Shown here piece after piece: positions 10,662 to 21,868 of a stretch of 38,735 bases of DNA. Source of the stretch: Deinococcus sp. (lineage in GTDB: Bacteria > Deinococcota > Deinococci > Deinococcales > Deinococcaceae); the NCBI RefSeq assembly GCF_030523985.1, contig NZ_JAUNHK010000001.1, positions 72,001-110,735 of the forward strand, read 5' to 3'. The translations under genes and the position numbers were made by a program. Below the pieces are notes generated by a model. It searched no databases. It was not told the DNA's origin and saw only the letters and a list, made by a program, of their open reading frames with translations. Numbering within the stretch: the first letter of the stretch is position 1; the number at the start of each line of letters is the position of its first letter.

Positions 10662-11009
10662 TTACAGTTTGATATCGAACCCGATCGTGTCCCGCACCAG
10701 CTTGCCCATGTACGCTTTGGCGTCGGTACTTTCGCCCGCAAAAGCGTCCTTGAGGCTGGGAATGGGAAGCAAGATGGGCAGGTCGCGGCCCCGCATGATG
10801 CGGGCGGTGGCGGTGGCCGGGTCAGCGATCAGGCCCGTGTCGACGGCAATCAGGCCGTAGCCGCCGTCCACGATGGCTTGCTCGAGGGTTTGCACCGCCG
10901 TATCGGGGTTGGCCTCGATGACCGTGGCCCCGGCGAGACGGTAGCCCGTCGCCGTTTCTGCGTCGGCCAGCACCGCGACCCGTTGCATGGTGGCTTCAGC
11001 CTTGGTCAT
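10662..11009 (-). CDS. atpF: V/A-type ATPase subunit F (central stalk)
   Basis: 115 aa, a small Rossmann-like subunit that binds the central shaft with subunit D. It shows RVAVLADAETATGYRLAG at the N-terminus (the family's 'D..T..GF.LAG' start) and YGLIAVDTGL in the middle. ATG 11009 follows AAGGAGG by 8 nt and overlaps the subunit C stop (ATGA). A second Met (10988) would remove seven residues; the ribosome-binding site favours the first. Confidence 0.94.
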   Translation of the reverse strand: MTKAEATMQRVAVLADAETATGYRLAGATVIEANPDTAVQTLEQAIVDGGYGLIAVDTGLIADPATATARIMRGRDLPILLPIPSLKDAFAGESTDAKAYMGKLVRDTIGFDIKL

Positions 11010-11983
11010 GCGCCGACCTCCTTGCGAATCTGGTCAGCGGGCAACTCGTAGTACTTGCCGCGCCCAATCAGGCGGAGTTTGGCAATTTCCATTTCCTTGC
11101 GCCGCAGGAAGTCGAGGATGATGCCCACGCCCTCGACATCCGCCACCGCACTGTTGCGGGCGGCCTTGTCGAGTGCGGAACGGGCCGCGACTTCGGCTTC
11201 TTCGATGCTGGGCGCTTCGAGAATGGCCGTGAGGTCGGGGTTGCCCCCGGCGTCGCCCGTCGCCAGTCGCCCGTAGGCCGCCGCGTCGAGGCTGCCGCCC
11301 GCCACGAACAGGTTCGGGTCGAGGGCACCGCCACGCGAGCTGCGGGCAATCAGGGCGTTGGTGATGTCGATTTCACGGCTGAGGTAGCGGCGCAGGCTGC
11401 TGTCCCGCGTGGCCTGAATGGCGTAACGGTAGTAGCCCTGGTCGAGCATCACTTCGAGGTCGAGCAGGCGACCCGTCGAGGTGTAGGCGTTCACGGCATT
11501 GCGGAACGCTTTGGCGAGCGGATGACCGCCCACGCTCAGCGCCGTGGCAGCACCAGCGAGGTCTGACGCCTGAGACGCGGTTTGCAGCACGCTGGGCTTG
11601 AGGGTGCCGCCCGGAATCAGGTTTTGCCCGATGGTTTCGGCTCCGCGCCCGCTGACGATGCCGCGTGCCAGCGTCTTGAGGTTGGTGAGGTCCCACTTCA
11701 TCAGCAGGGTTTCAATTTCCCGCTTGGCGTCGCCGTCCGCGAACCCCAGAACGCGCTGGGTCGTCGCAAAGAGGTTCTGCGACAGAGCGCGGTCGAGTTC
11801 GGGCAGGCCCGCACCCTCACCGGTGGCCTCGCGCATGTTGGGCGCCAGGTCCGTCTCGGTCAGGACGCGCAGGAACTCCTGGTAGCTGCCCGACGCGAGC
11901 GCCGCGTCCAGGGCACGCCCGTCCAGCAGCTTGGTCCGCATGACGCGAACGCGCGTATTGATATAGGAGTAGTCGTCGGGCAT
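11006..11983 (-). CDS. atpC: V/A-type ATPase subunit C (central stalk connector)
   Basis: 325 aa. Funnel-shaped, mostly helical subunit (yeast subunit d equivalent) that joins the central stalk to the membrane rotor ring. The start DDYSYINTRVRVMRTKLLD and the C-terminal RRKEMEIAKLRLIGRGK are typical of the family. ATG 11983 follows AAAGGA. A short gap separates it from subunit E; its stop overlaps the start of subunit F. Confidence 0.95.
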   Translation of the reverse strand: MPDDYSYINTRVRVMRTKLLDGRALDAALASGSYQEFLRVLTETDLAPNMREATGEGAGLPELDRALSQNLFATTQRVLGFADGDAKREIETLLMKWDLTNLKTLARGIVSGRGAETIGQNLIPGGTLKPSVLQTASQASDLAGAATALSVGGHPLAKAFRNAVNAYTSTGRLLDLEVMLDQGYYRYAIQATRDSSLRRYLSREIDITNALIARSSRGGALDPNLFVAGGSLDAAAYGRLATGDAGGNPDLTAILEAPSIEEAEVAARSALDKAARNSAVADVEGVGIILDFLRRKEMEIAKLRLIGRGKYYELPADQIRKEVGA

Positions 11984-12001
11984 AGAGTCCTTTCCCTGCC
12001 C

Positions 12002-12559
12002 TTATTCCGTGAGCAGACGGTTGATCTGCGGGGCCAGGTCGGCCTTGACACGCTCAAGACGCCCGCTGAGGGTGTTGTTGATGCCGCTCTTGCCGCCACG
12101 GGCCACCACGCGCACGCCGCCTTTGATGGCGGGGTTTTCGCGCACTTCCACGCCAGTCACCATGTGACGGGCAATGTGGGCCTCGGCGGGGTTGAGTTCG
12201 ATGGCTTCGGCGTCGGGCACGGCTTCCAGGCCTTCCTGAATCAGGCGAGACAGGATGTTGCCGTATTCAGGAGCACTCGTGATGCCCGCCAGATACTCAT
12301 CGACCATCTGGTAGACCTGATTCACTCCGGCTTCGCTGGCCGCGAGGCGCGAGGCGTTCAGTTCGAGGTCGGCGGCCGAGCGGGCGCGCACGAGCCCCGC
12401 CTGATGCTGGGTCTCCAGCGCACGCTGGCGGCTGTCGAGCAGCGACTGGGCGCGTTCGCGGGCATCGGCCACGATCTTCTCGGCGCGTCCCCGAGCTTCG
12501 GCGCGAATGCGCTCTATCTCGGAGTGCGCTTCGTTTTCGAGGAGCTTGTCGAGGGCCAT
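12002..12559 (-). CDS. atpE: V/A-type ATPase subunit E (peripheral stalk)
   Basis: 185 aa. The N-terminal half (about 1-85) is a long charged helix rich in Glu, Arg and Ala that would pair with subunit G in the peripheral stalk. The C-terminal half is the globular head-binding domain, with GGVRVVARGGKSGINNTLSGRLE near the end. The ATG lies one base after the proteolipid stop and has no strong ribosome-binding site, so coupled translation is likely. Confidence 0.94.
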   Translation of the reverse strand: MALDKLLENEAHSEIERIRAEARGRAEKIVADARERAQSLLDSRQRALETQHQAGLVRARSAADLELNASRLAASEAGVNQVYQMVDEYLAGITSAPEYGNILSRLIQEGLEAVPDAEAIELNPAEAHIARHMVTGVEVRENPAIKGGVRVVARGGKSGINNTLSGRLERVKADLAPQINRLLTE

Positions 12560-12560
12560 A

Positions 12561-12869
12561 TCAGATCAGGAACAGGGCCAGGAAGCCGAAGATGACCAGG
12601 GTTTCGGGGAGCAGGAAGACCAGCAGGAGCTGACCGAGCTTGCTGGAGTCTTCGGCGGCAGCGCCGACCAGGCTGGAGCCGATGCGGGCCTGGGCGATAC
12701 CGGTGCCCAGAGCGCCGAGGCCGAGGGCCAGACCCTTGCCGATGCCCGCCAGGCCGACGTTGTTGTTGGGGTCGTTGGCGGGAAGGTTCTCGACGGCTTC
12801 CTGAGCGAAACCGGTGCTGGCGAGAACGAGGACGAGGGCGGCGAGAGCAATCTTGGTGGTTTTGTTCAT
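12561..12869 (-). CDS. atpK: V/A-type ATPase proteolipid (membrane rotor ring, subunit K/L)
   Basis: 102 aa. A cleavable signal (about 1-22, ending FAQ) is followed by a Gly/Ala-rich two-helix hairpin: helix 1 about 38-70 (GLAGIGKGLALGLGALGTG) and helix 2 about 79-102. E89 in LLPETLVIF sits mid-helix and is the ion-carrying carboxylate. A single hairpin and a presequence match the Thermus L subunit. No polar Na+-site pattern beyond this Glu stands out, which fits a proton ring, but that is inference. ATG 12869 follows AGGAG. Confidence 0.95.
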   Translation of the reverse strand: MNKTTKIALAALVLVLASTGFAQEAVENLPANDPNNNVGLAGIGKGLALGLGALGTGIAQARIGSSLVGAAAEDSSKLGQLLLVFLLPETLVIFGFLALFLI

Positions 12870-12886
12870 GGCTGTTTTCTCCTGAG

Positions 12887-14964
<2,078 letters not shown>

Positions 14965-14968
<4 letters not shown>

Positions 14969-15282
14969 GGCAGCACCGCCCTCAGAATCTGTTCGGCGGC
15001 CTGCTGCACGCGGCCTGCTGCGCGTGACTGGGTTTCTTCCGAACGGGCCTGTGCCTGGGCACGGGCTTCGTCGCGGATGCGCTGGGTTTCCCCGTCCAGA
15101 GCGCGGTCATGTTCGGCCTGCATCTGCTGAGCGCGGGCCTCGGCCTCCGAAACGATGCGCCGGGCTTCTTGCTCGGCGGCCTCGACTTCGCGCCGGGCTT
15201 CCTCGCGGGCGGCTTCGATCTGTTGATCGAGAGCCGCTTCACGGCTCGCCAGTTCACTCAAGACTCGACTTGAAACGTCCAA
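14965..15282 (-). CDS. V/A-type ATPase subunit G/H (peripheral stalk coiled coil)
   Basis: 105 aa, first gene of the operon. Almost the whole protein is a charged Glu/Ala/Arg helix with alanine spacing (EAAREEARREVEAAEQEARR), as expected for the stalk subunit that forms a right-handed coiled coil with subunit E. The start is TTG 15282, chosen because a GGAGGAGGGAG purine run stands just before it and no better codon is in frame. The known Thermus operon also begins with this subunit. Confidence 0.9.
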
Positions 15283-15329
15283 CTCCCTCCTCCTTTCCCT
15301 TCATAACCTACCCGCACTCCAGACGAAAG

Positions 15330-15347
15330 CCTCATCCGGGGATGAGG
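15330..15347. promoter_or_regulatory. 18-bp perfect palindromic hairpin upstream of the ATPase operon
   Basis: CCTCATCC and GGATGAGG flank a 2-nt centre, about 48 nt before the subunit G start. The rest of the 303-nt gap 15283-15585 holds the amtB terminator (15539-15563) and no gene that I can see. The palindrome may be an operator or a leader hairpin. No confident -35/-10 pair was found. Confidence 0.4.
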
Positions 15348-15538
15348 TACGCGGGCAGGGTGCGGCGAAGACTGGTGGCCCGACCTTGTAATGATTGCGT
15401 CAGACTCCCGTCTATCGTAACACAGCCTTAATTCAGCACCTGTGGGGCAGGAGTCCCGATTTCGCAGACATGCTCTGCGGCTCTTGTAACCCGCTGAGAG
15501 GCACGGCGACTGTGCCCCAGCAGACAGCGAAAAGGGAA

Positions 15539-15563
15539 CGGGGAAAGCACCTCGCTCTCCCCG
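15539..15563 (-). terminator. Intrinsic terminator of the glnK-amtB operon
   Basis: On the minus strand CGGGGAGAGC and GCTTTCCCCG form a 10-bp stem (one G-U pair) around a 5-nt loop, followed by TTCCCTTTT. It begins 23 nt after the amtB stop codon. Confidence 0.85.
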
Positions 15564-15585
15564 CCCCTCCTGACTCTCCTGGTGG

Positions 15586-16874
15586 TCAGTCGCCGCCCAG
15601 GAATACCGGCGCGCCCAGACCCAGTTCGCTTTCGCTGTAGCCCTGCTCGCGGTGGGCGCTGAGGTCGATGCCTGCCAGTTCCTGCCGCTCCGAGACGCGC
15701 AGAGGCATGACCAGCGAGACGAGCTTGAGCAGCACGAACGTTCCCACTCCAGCGTAGACCAGGGCCGCCACCACGCTGACCAACTGCGTGACAAACTGCT
15801 CGCCCACTTCCTTGCCGCTGCCCGTCGTCCAGGCCAGCAGACCCGTCAGCAGGGCGCCCACGATGCCCGCCACGCCGTGACAGGCGAACACGTCCAGCGA
15901 ATCGTCGGTGTTGAGGCGGTGCTTGAACTGAACCGTCCAGTAGCTCGCCGTCGCACCGAGAATGCCGATCAGCATCGCGGCCCAGGGCGACACATAGGCG
16001 CACGCCGGGGTAATCGCCACCAGACCGACGACCAGACCCGTCGCGGCTCCCACGGCAGTCGGGTGACCGTCGCGTCCACTTTCCCAGAGCAGCCACGTCA
16101 GCATGGCCGCCGCCGGGGCAATCAGGGTGGTCAGGAATGCCAGGGTCGCCGTTTCGCCCGCTGCCAGGGCCGAACCCGCGTTAAAGCCCATCCAGCCGAA
16201 GTGCAGCAGGCCCGCGCCCAGCAGCACCAGGGGAACATTGTGGGGCACGTGGGCGTGACGGGGGAAGCCCAGACGCGGCCCCAGCACCCGCGCCGCCACC
16301 AGCGCCGAAACCCCCGCCGAGATGTGGATGACGGTGCCGCCTGCAAAGTCCAGCGCCTGATCTTTGAACAGCCAGCCGTTGGCACTCCAGACCCAGTGGG
16401 CCAGCGGCGAGTAGATCAGCAGGCTCCAGAGGCCGCCGAACAGCACGAAGGCCCCGAAGCGCATCCGCTCGACCACCGCGCCCGAAATGAGCGCCACGGC
16501 GATGATGGCGAACATGGCCTGAAATGCCGCGAAAATGTAGGTCGGCACGGTTCCGGTGAGCTGGCCCTGCAAACCGTTCAGTCCCAAGAACGAAAAGTCA
16601 CCGAACCAGGCATTGCCCGGCCCGAAGGCGAACGAATACCCGGCCAACATCCACAGCACCCCGATCAGGCCCACGCAGACCAGACTCATCATCATGGTGT
16701 TCAGGACGCTGCGGGCACGGGTCAGACCGCCGTAGAAGAATGCGAGGCCGGGCGTCATCAGCAAAACCAGCGCCGCCGAAACCAGCATCCAGGCGGTGTC
16801 GCCGCTGTCGGCCTTGGCCGGGGCTGCCGCTGCCTGAGACAGCAGCGAGAGCATAAGGAAAGGAAGGAAGCGGC

Positions 16875-16878
<4 letters not shown>
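15586..16878 (-). CDS. amtB: Ammonium transporter (Amt family)
   Basis: 430 aa. It starts with a signal-like segment and then 11 expected membrane helices. Family residues are present: DFAGGTVIHISAG with the first pore His, DVFACHGVAGIVGALLTG with the second pore His, PHNVPLVLLGAGLLHFGWMGFNAGS, and VERMRFGAF. It carries ammonium/ammonia across the cytoplasmic membrane. ATG 16878 is chosen because it overlaps the glnK stop (ATGA) and gives the normal N-terminus; the longer open frame upstream is antisense-like overlap with glnK. A terminator follows. Confidence 0.97.
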
Positions 16879-17258
<380 letters not shown>

Positions 17259-17411
17259 GCCATCCTCCCCGAATCTCTCCAAATTCTAGGTGAAGGATAG
17301 ATGAATCCATGCAATTTGTCATCAGATAGTTGGACAACTTGCACACATGGCCGGATTTCGCGTCAGTTTTTCCACCTGCTTGCAAAACGTTCGGATTTTT
17401 TCAGGCAAAAT

Positions 17412-17446
17412 GCCGCGCCCCGGGAATTGGCTCTCCGGGGCGCGGC
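17412..17446 (-). terminator. Hairpin terminator downstream of small lipoprotein gene
   Basis: GCCGCGCCCCGG and CCGGGGCGCGGC form a perfect 12-bp stem with an 11-nt loop, followed on the minus strand by ATTTTG. The T-run is short. It lies 22 nt after the lipoprotein stop. The rest of the gap to glnK (17259-17411) contains no gene that I can see. Confidence 0.75.
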
Positions 17447-17468
17447 AGAAGAAAAAAACGACCAAAGT

Positions 17469-18227
17469 TTATTCGCGGGCGACAAACACGACCGCGCAGC
17501 CGTCATGGTCGGCGGTGGTTTCACGGGGCGTGTCTACCTTGCTCAGCAGGTCTACATAGCCTTTCTTGCGGAAAGGGGTGCGGGTGTTGAGTTGCTCGGC
17601 CAAATCTTCGCGGGTCACCATAAAGTCGCTGAAACTGCGGCCTTGCCCCGTCACGTTCTGCGCGGCGATACCTGCCAGAAACACGTATCCCTCACCGTAT
17701 TTCCAGGGGCCGAACAGCCGCAGCCGCTCCTCGCGGGCGGTGCCGAGGCCACGGGCGAAGGTCTGTCCGGCAGGAACTTCGGGGGCAAAATCGCCGTTCA
17801 GGTACGCCTGATAGCCGTGCGTATAGCCGTCTGCCGGGTTCAGGCCGACCCGGTCCAGGGCGCTGGTCACGCGCAGCAGGGCTTCCTGGGGCGATTTGGC
17901 GAACAGGTCTACCATGACGACGTTGACCGGCTCGCGCAGGTTGCGGCCCTGCACCTTCAGGCCGTCCACATCGGCGCGGGTGCGGTCCGAGCGCAGCACC
18001 CACACCCCCATCTGGCCCACCAGTTCGACCCCGCCGAACACGTCGCCCTCCTGCACGGCGAACCGGGGCGTCAGCGCCATTTTGATGGGCTGCCCGGTGG
18101 CCGAAATCAGCGAGGTGGTGCCCGCAGGCCCGGGCGTCGCCGTCCAGTTGGGGGACTTGGCCGCAGGCATGCAGCCCGTCAGCCCCAGCATGAGCAGCCC
18201 CGTCGCCAATACCGCGTGATGTTTCAT
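17469..18227 (-). CDS. Predicted lipoprotein of unknown function
   Basis: 252 aa. The N-terminus is a lipoprotein signal with lipobox LTGC (Cys19). The remainder looks like one globular, mainly soluble domain with no recognised motif. Conserved-looking stretches are GVELVGQMGVWVLRSDRTRADVDG and YGEGYVFLAGIAAQNVTG. It follows ung by 22 nt on the same strand. It may be co-transcribed with ung, or may use its own leaderless promoter (TAGACT 6 nt before ATG), since no ribosome-binding site is present. It ends before a strong hairpin. I do not recognise the family. Confidence 0.8.
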   Translation of the reverse strand: MKHHAVLATGLLMLGLTGCMPAAKSPNWTATPGPAGTTSLISATGQPIKMALTPRFAVQEGDVFGGVELVGQMGVWVLRSDRTRADVDGLKVQGRNLREPVNVVMVDLFAKSPQEALLRVTSALDRVGLNPADGYTHGYQAYLNGDFAPEVPAGQTFARGLGTAREERLRLFGPWKYGEGYVFLAGIAAQNVTGQGRSFSDFMVTREDLAEQLNTRTPFRKKGYVDLLSKVDTPRETTADHDGCAVVFVARE

Positions 18228-18233
18228 GGGTCC

Positions 18234-18239
18234 AGTCTA
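18234..18239 (-). promoter_or_regulatory. -10-like element for leaderless transcript (lipoprotein gene)
   Basis: TAGACT on the minus strand ends 6 nt before ATG 18227, the same spacing as at the cupin and 33661-35370 genes. There is no ribosome-binding site in between. No clear -35 is visible. Confidence 0.4.
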
Positions 18240-18249
18240 CCCCTGTCGC

Positions 18250-19002
18250 CTAGCCTTCTTCGCTGACCTGCTCGGGCAGTTGCCACTGCACCGGGGTTCG
18301 CCCGGCCTGCTCCAAGGCAGCGTTGGCCTGCGAAAAGGGCCGCGTGCCGAAAAAGAGTTTCTCGCTCAGGGGCGAGGGGTGGCCCGACTCGATAATGACG
18401 TGCTGTTTGCCCGTAATCAGCTTCTTTTTCTTGCGGGCGTAGCTGCCCCACAGGATAAAGACGACCCGCTCGGGCTGGGCGTTGACAGCCGAAATCACCG
18501 CGTCGGTGAACTGTTCCCAGCCTTTGCCCTGGTGGCTGTTGGCCTGCCCCGCCCGTACCGTCAGTACCGCGTTGAGCAGCAGCACGCCCTGGTCGGCCCA
18601 GGAGCGCAGATAACCGTGCCGGGGGGCCACGAAACCGGGGATATCGTCGGTCAGTTCCTTGTAGATGTTGCGCAGGCTCGGCGGAATACGGACGCCGGGA
18701 CGCACGCTGAAGCTCAGGCCGTGCGCCTGACCGGGGCCATGATAGGGGTCCTGGCCCAGAATCATGACTTTGACGTTGCCCAACGGCGTGTAGCGCAGGG
18801 CATTAAACACGTCGGGCGCAGGCGGATAGATGGTCTGCTCACGGCGTTCCTCGACCAGAAAGTCCTTGAGGGCATAAAAGTACGGCGCGGCAAATTCGTC
18901 GTGCAGGGCCGCTTTCCAATCTTCGGGCAGGTTGGCCGGATAAAGCGGCTTGGGCGCTGGCACGTCCGCAGCGAGGCCGAACAGGTCGGGATGGTCAGTC
19001 AT
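18250..19002 (-). CDS. ung: Uracil-DNA glycosylase (family 1)
   Basis: 250 aa. Removes uracil from DNA, the first step of base-excision repair. Catalytic water-activating motif GQDPYH (D85) and the leucine-loop motif HPSPLS (H208) are intact; LLLNAVLTV and VVFILWGSYA are also family signatures. The start is set at MTDHPDLF (ATG 19002). An upstream in-frame ATG (19074) would add 24 residues (MCRAYRAGSAAS...) in what looks like leader sequence. A good sigma-A-type promoter lies about 100 nt upstream. Confidence 0.97.
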   Translation of the reverse strand: MTDHPDLFGLAADVPAPKPLYPANLPEDWKAALHDEFAAPYFYALKDFLVEERREQTIYPPAPDVFNALRYTPLGNVKVMILGQDPYHGPGQAHGLSFSVRPGVRIPPSLRNIYKELTDDIPGFVAPRHGYLRSWADQGVLLLNAVLTVRAGQANSHQGKGWEQFTDAVISAVNAQPERVVFILWGSYARKKKKLITGKQHVIIESGHPSPLSEKLFFGTRPFSQANAALEQAGRTPVQWQLPEQVSEEG

Positions 19003-19103
19003 AGGGAGACCTTCTTTCTGAAGCGAGAGACGGAGGAGGGAGGCGGCAGACCCCGCCCGGTACGCCCGGCACATAACGATGCCTTTTCGTGGTTGCCGTA
19101 AAG

Positions 19104-19132
19104 ATGATAAATCGGCGCAGCTACCACTTCAA
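19104..19132 (-). promoter_or_regulatory. Sigma-A-type promoter of ung
   Basis: On the minus strand TTGAAG (19127-19132) and TATCAT (19104-19109) are 17 nt apart, close to the TTGACA/TATAAT pattern. The start point would lie near 19097, giving a leader of about 95 nt before ATG 19002. Confidence 0.6.
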
Positions 19133-19191
19133 ATTCTGATAGGCCACGAACCCAGGTAGGGGTGGCCCCACTGCTAAGCGCAACGAAAAGA

Positions 19192-19209
19192 GCCACCCCG
19201 AGAGGTGGC
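19192..19209 (-). terminator. Intrinsic terminator of the DUF11/beta-barrel operon
   Basis: On the minus strand GCCACC and GGTGGC form a stem around a 6-nt loop, followed by TCTTTTCGTT. It lies 28 nt after the stop codon of the 876-aa protein and before the ung promoter. Confidence 0.75.
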
Positions 19210-19237
19210 CCCTTTGCCGCACCTGCTGGTGCCGTCC

Positions 19238-21868
19238 TTACTTGATGGTGGTCCGGAAGCAGACCTGGTACTTCTGGCCGGGTTCAAGTCGGGCGGGGGC
19301 ACCGTTGACATAGACTCGTCCGCTGGTGAGGACGCCCGCGTCACCGTCGGCAGCCGCCGTCAGGTACTGGGTCTGTCCGGCCGGGTCGGTGTAACGGATG
19401 TCCTGCCCAGCCAGCCCGAAGCCGCCAGCCAGGAAGGTGGTGTTGCTCGGCACCGTGTCGGCAAAACGCAGGTTGGTCGCCACGCCGCTGCCGATGCTGG
19501 TGGTGGTGATGCAGTATTCGAGCACGTCGCCCGGTTTGCCGCTGCCACTCGTGCCCACTGGCCCGCCCGCCGTGACGTTCTGCACGGTCTTGATGGCCGT
19601 GAGCTTGACCGGACGGTAGATAGGCGTTTCGGTGGGGTTGGTGGGAATCGGGATGGGCGGCGTGTTGCCGTCGGTGTAGGTGATGACGGCGACGTTCCGC
19701 ACCATGCCACTGGTGGGGGTGAAGGGGTCGTTGACCTTGACACGGAAGGTGATGACCGCCTCGCGGTCGAGCGTGCCCGGCGTGGTATGGACATGCAGCA
19801 CCTGGGTGGTACAGGCCGCTCCAGTGCTGGTCGAGCTGCAAATACCCACAGGCTGCGCGAAGGGATAGGCAGCTCCCGTAAGGCTGACGGTCTGGCCGTT
19901 GAGAACCGTCGTCGTCGCTCCGTTGATACGGGCGCTGTCGGCGACATAGGTCACGCCTTCGGGCAGCACGTCGCGGAAGGTCGCTCCCCCGGCCGGAAGC
20001 TGACCAGCATTCCGAACCACGATGGTGTATTCCAGCGTATCGCCCGGCTGCACGGCGCTGCCGTCCTGACCTGCCACCTTCTTGTAGCTCTTGACCGGCT
20101 CGATGATGGGGCGCAGGTCGGGGTAGGAGCAACTCGCGAGGTCAGTCGAACCCGCAGTCGTCCCACCCACCGCAGTCAGGCCAATCTTGGCCGGGTCCAC
20201 GATATTGAGTCTGCCTGCCGAGTTGGCGGCATAGATGGTGTTGCCCACCGCTGCCAAGCCGTTGTACTGCACCGTGGCCGACGCCGAGGTGAGGTTGCCG
20301 AGATACTCCGCCGTGAGGGTGCGGGGGTCCACGAACCACAGGTTCACGTTGCCGCTGGTCTGGGCGCTGAGCAGGTAGAGTTTGCCGTCGGCAGTGGCGA
20401 AGAAATCGCCGTTTTCGTAGAAGCCCGACACGCCAGTCGCTGTGCTGGCGGGCTTGAGCTGTCCCAGGCTGGTGACCGTGCCGCTGGTGTTGAAGCTCCA
20501 GAAGTTGCCGCTGGAGTCCATGGCGTAACCGACGCCGCTGCTGGTCATCGCCATGCGGACGATACGCCCTGAGACTCCGCTGAATGTGCTGCCCTCTGTC
20601 CAGCGACCTGTGGACGAGTTGTACATCCACAGACGGGTCGGGACGTTGTAGGGATAGCCGATGGCATCGGTTGCCACGTAGAAGGTCTGGCCGTCGGGCG
20701 AGAGCGCCAGCGCCGCCGAAGTCAAATCCTGATAGCCCGTAAATAGCGAGCCAACGCGGGGCAGGGTGGCGATCCGGGTACCGACCGTGTTGGTGGTGGG
20801 GTCAATGACGTTGATGGTGCGCCCGTCATAGAGGCTCCCCGTGCTGGGAACCATCAGACCGTAAAGCGTGGTGCACTGGGTCGGCACCGGCGTATTCACC
20901 TGCGTCACGGTGGTGGTGTTCTGAGCGCACTGGTTGGCCGGGTTGGTGGTGCCGGGGGTGCAGGTCGCCGGGTCAGGAATATTGTCCGGGTCGTCTCCCC
21001 CGCCCACAGCGGCCTTGTTGGTCACGCTGCCGACGGCGCTGCTGCCCACATTGACCGGAAGTGTCAGGGTCACCGAGCCCGTTTCAGCCAGAACACTGGT
21101 GGTGGTGCAGGTCACGAGTTGCCCGCTGACCGAGCACGTCCAATTGGGTGCGGGCGAGAACCTGGTGCTGGTCGGCGTGATGCCGGTGGGCAGCAGGTCC
21201 TTGACCGTGATGGTTCCCCGTGTGGGCGAGTTGGACGGGTTCGTTACCGTCAGGGTATAGGTGGCCCCGCTCTGGCCGACCGTCCAGGGGCCGTTGCTGG
21301 TCTTGGACAGGGTCAGGGTGGTGTCACGCGGCAGATTGGTGTCGAAGGTGCAGATGTAAACCGCGTCTTTGTTGTTGGCCGGGTTGCTGTCGGTCATTCC
21401 CGCAGGCAGCTGAATCTGCGCCGTGTTGGTGAGCTGGGGATCGACCGCCGTGACCTTGGCGGTGTAGGTGATTCTCATCTCGCTGCCAGCGGGCAACTTG
21501 GGAATGGTGAAGTTGGGCAGGCCCGTGCCGGAGGGGGCCGGACACTGCGCGCCGCCGCCCACCACCGTACAGGTCCAGTTCAGGCCCACCAGTCCCGGCT
21601 CGACCGTGTCGATCAGGGTGGCGCCATCCGCTGCGACCGGCCCATTGTTGACCACTTGCAGGGTGTACTTGACCGTATCGCCCACATAGAACTTGCTGAT
21701 ACGGGGGTCGCGGCTGTTGCTGAGGTCGACGTTTTTGTAGACCGCCACATCCGTGGTGGACGTGGCCGCACTGGCCTGCCCGCCCCAGGCCAGCAGGGCA
21801 GGCAGGGCGAAGGTCAGCGCCAGACGGCTGCGGCGGAAACGCAAACGGGAATAGCTAGAGGTTTGCAT
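19238..21868 (-). CDS. Exported DUF11-repeat protein with propeller-like insert
   Basis: 876 aa, last gene of the operon. Sec signal about 1-35 (Arg-rich start, hydrophobic core, cut near ASA-AT). Two DUF11-type beta-sandwich domains (about 40-175 and 180-300) show the family pattern 'VGDTVKYTLQVVNNGP...TNTAQI'. A Gly/Ser/Thr-rich block (about 335-585) with repeated strand patterns (LALSPDGQTFYVATD, DGKLYLLSAQ, GNTIYAANSAGRLNIVDP) looks like a beta-propeller. Two more DUF11-type domains follow (about 600-740 and 755-876). Several Cys pairs suggest disulfides. ATG 21868 overlaps the barrel gene stop by one base (TGATG). Probably an envelope or surface structural or adhesive protein; the exact role is unknown. 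Confidence 0.82.
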   Translation of the reverse strand: MQTSSYSRLRFRRSRLALTFALPALLAWGGQASAATSTTDVAVYKNVDLSNSRDPRISKFYVGDTVKYTLQVVNNGPVAADGATLIDTVEPGLVGLNWTCTVVGGGAQCPAPSGTGLPNFTIPKLPAGSEMRITYTAKVTAVDPQLTNTAQIQLPAGMTDSNPANNKDAVYICTFDTNLPRDTTLTLSKTSNGPWTVGQSGATYTLTVTNPSNSPTRGTITVKDLLPTGITPTSTRFSPAPNWTCSVSGQLVTCTTTSVLAETGSVTLTLPVNVGSSAVGSVTNKAAVGGGDDPDNIPDPATCTPGTTNPANQCAQNTTTVTQVNTPVPTQCTTLYGLMVPSTGSLYDGRTINVIDPTTNTVGTRIATLPRVGSLFTGYQDLTSAALALSPDGQTFYVATDAIGYPYNVPTRLWMYNSSTGRWTEGSTFSGVSGRIVRMAMTSSGVGYAMDSSGNFWSFNTSGTVTSLGQLKPASTATGVSGFYENGDFFATADGKLYLLSAQTSGNVNLWFVDPRTLTAEYLGNLTSASATVQYNGLAAVGNTIYAANSAGRLNIVDPAKIGLTAVGGTTAGSTDLASCSYPDLRPIIEPVKSYKKVAGQDGSAVQPGDTLEYTIVVRNAGQLPAGGATFRDVLPEGVTYVADSARINGATTTVLNGQTVSLTGAAYPFAQPVGICSSTSTGAACTTQVLHVHTTPGTLDREAVITFRVKVNDPFTPTSGMVRNVAVITYTDGNTPPIPIPTNPTETPIYRPVKLTAIKTVQNVTAGGPVGTSGSGKPGDVLEYCITTTSIGSGVATNLRFADTVPSNTTFLAGGFGLAGQDIRYTDPAGQTQYLTAAADGDAGVLTSGRVYVNGAPARLEPGQKYQVCFRTTIK

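Noticed and set aside
19003..19074. 24-residue N-terminal extension of uracil-DNA glycosylase
   Set aside because: The extension is not part of the family core and the sequence looks like untranslated leader after the mapped promoter; it cannot be fully excluded.
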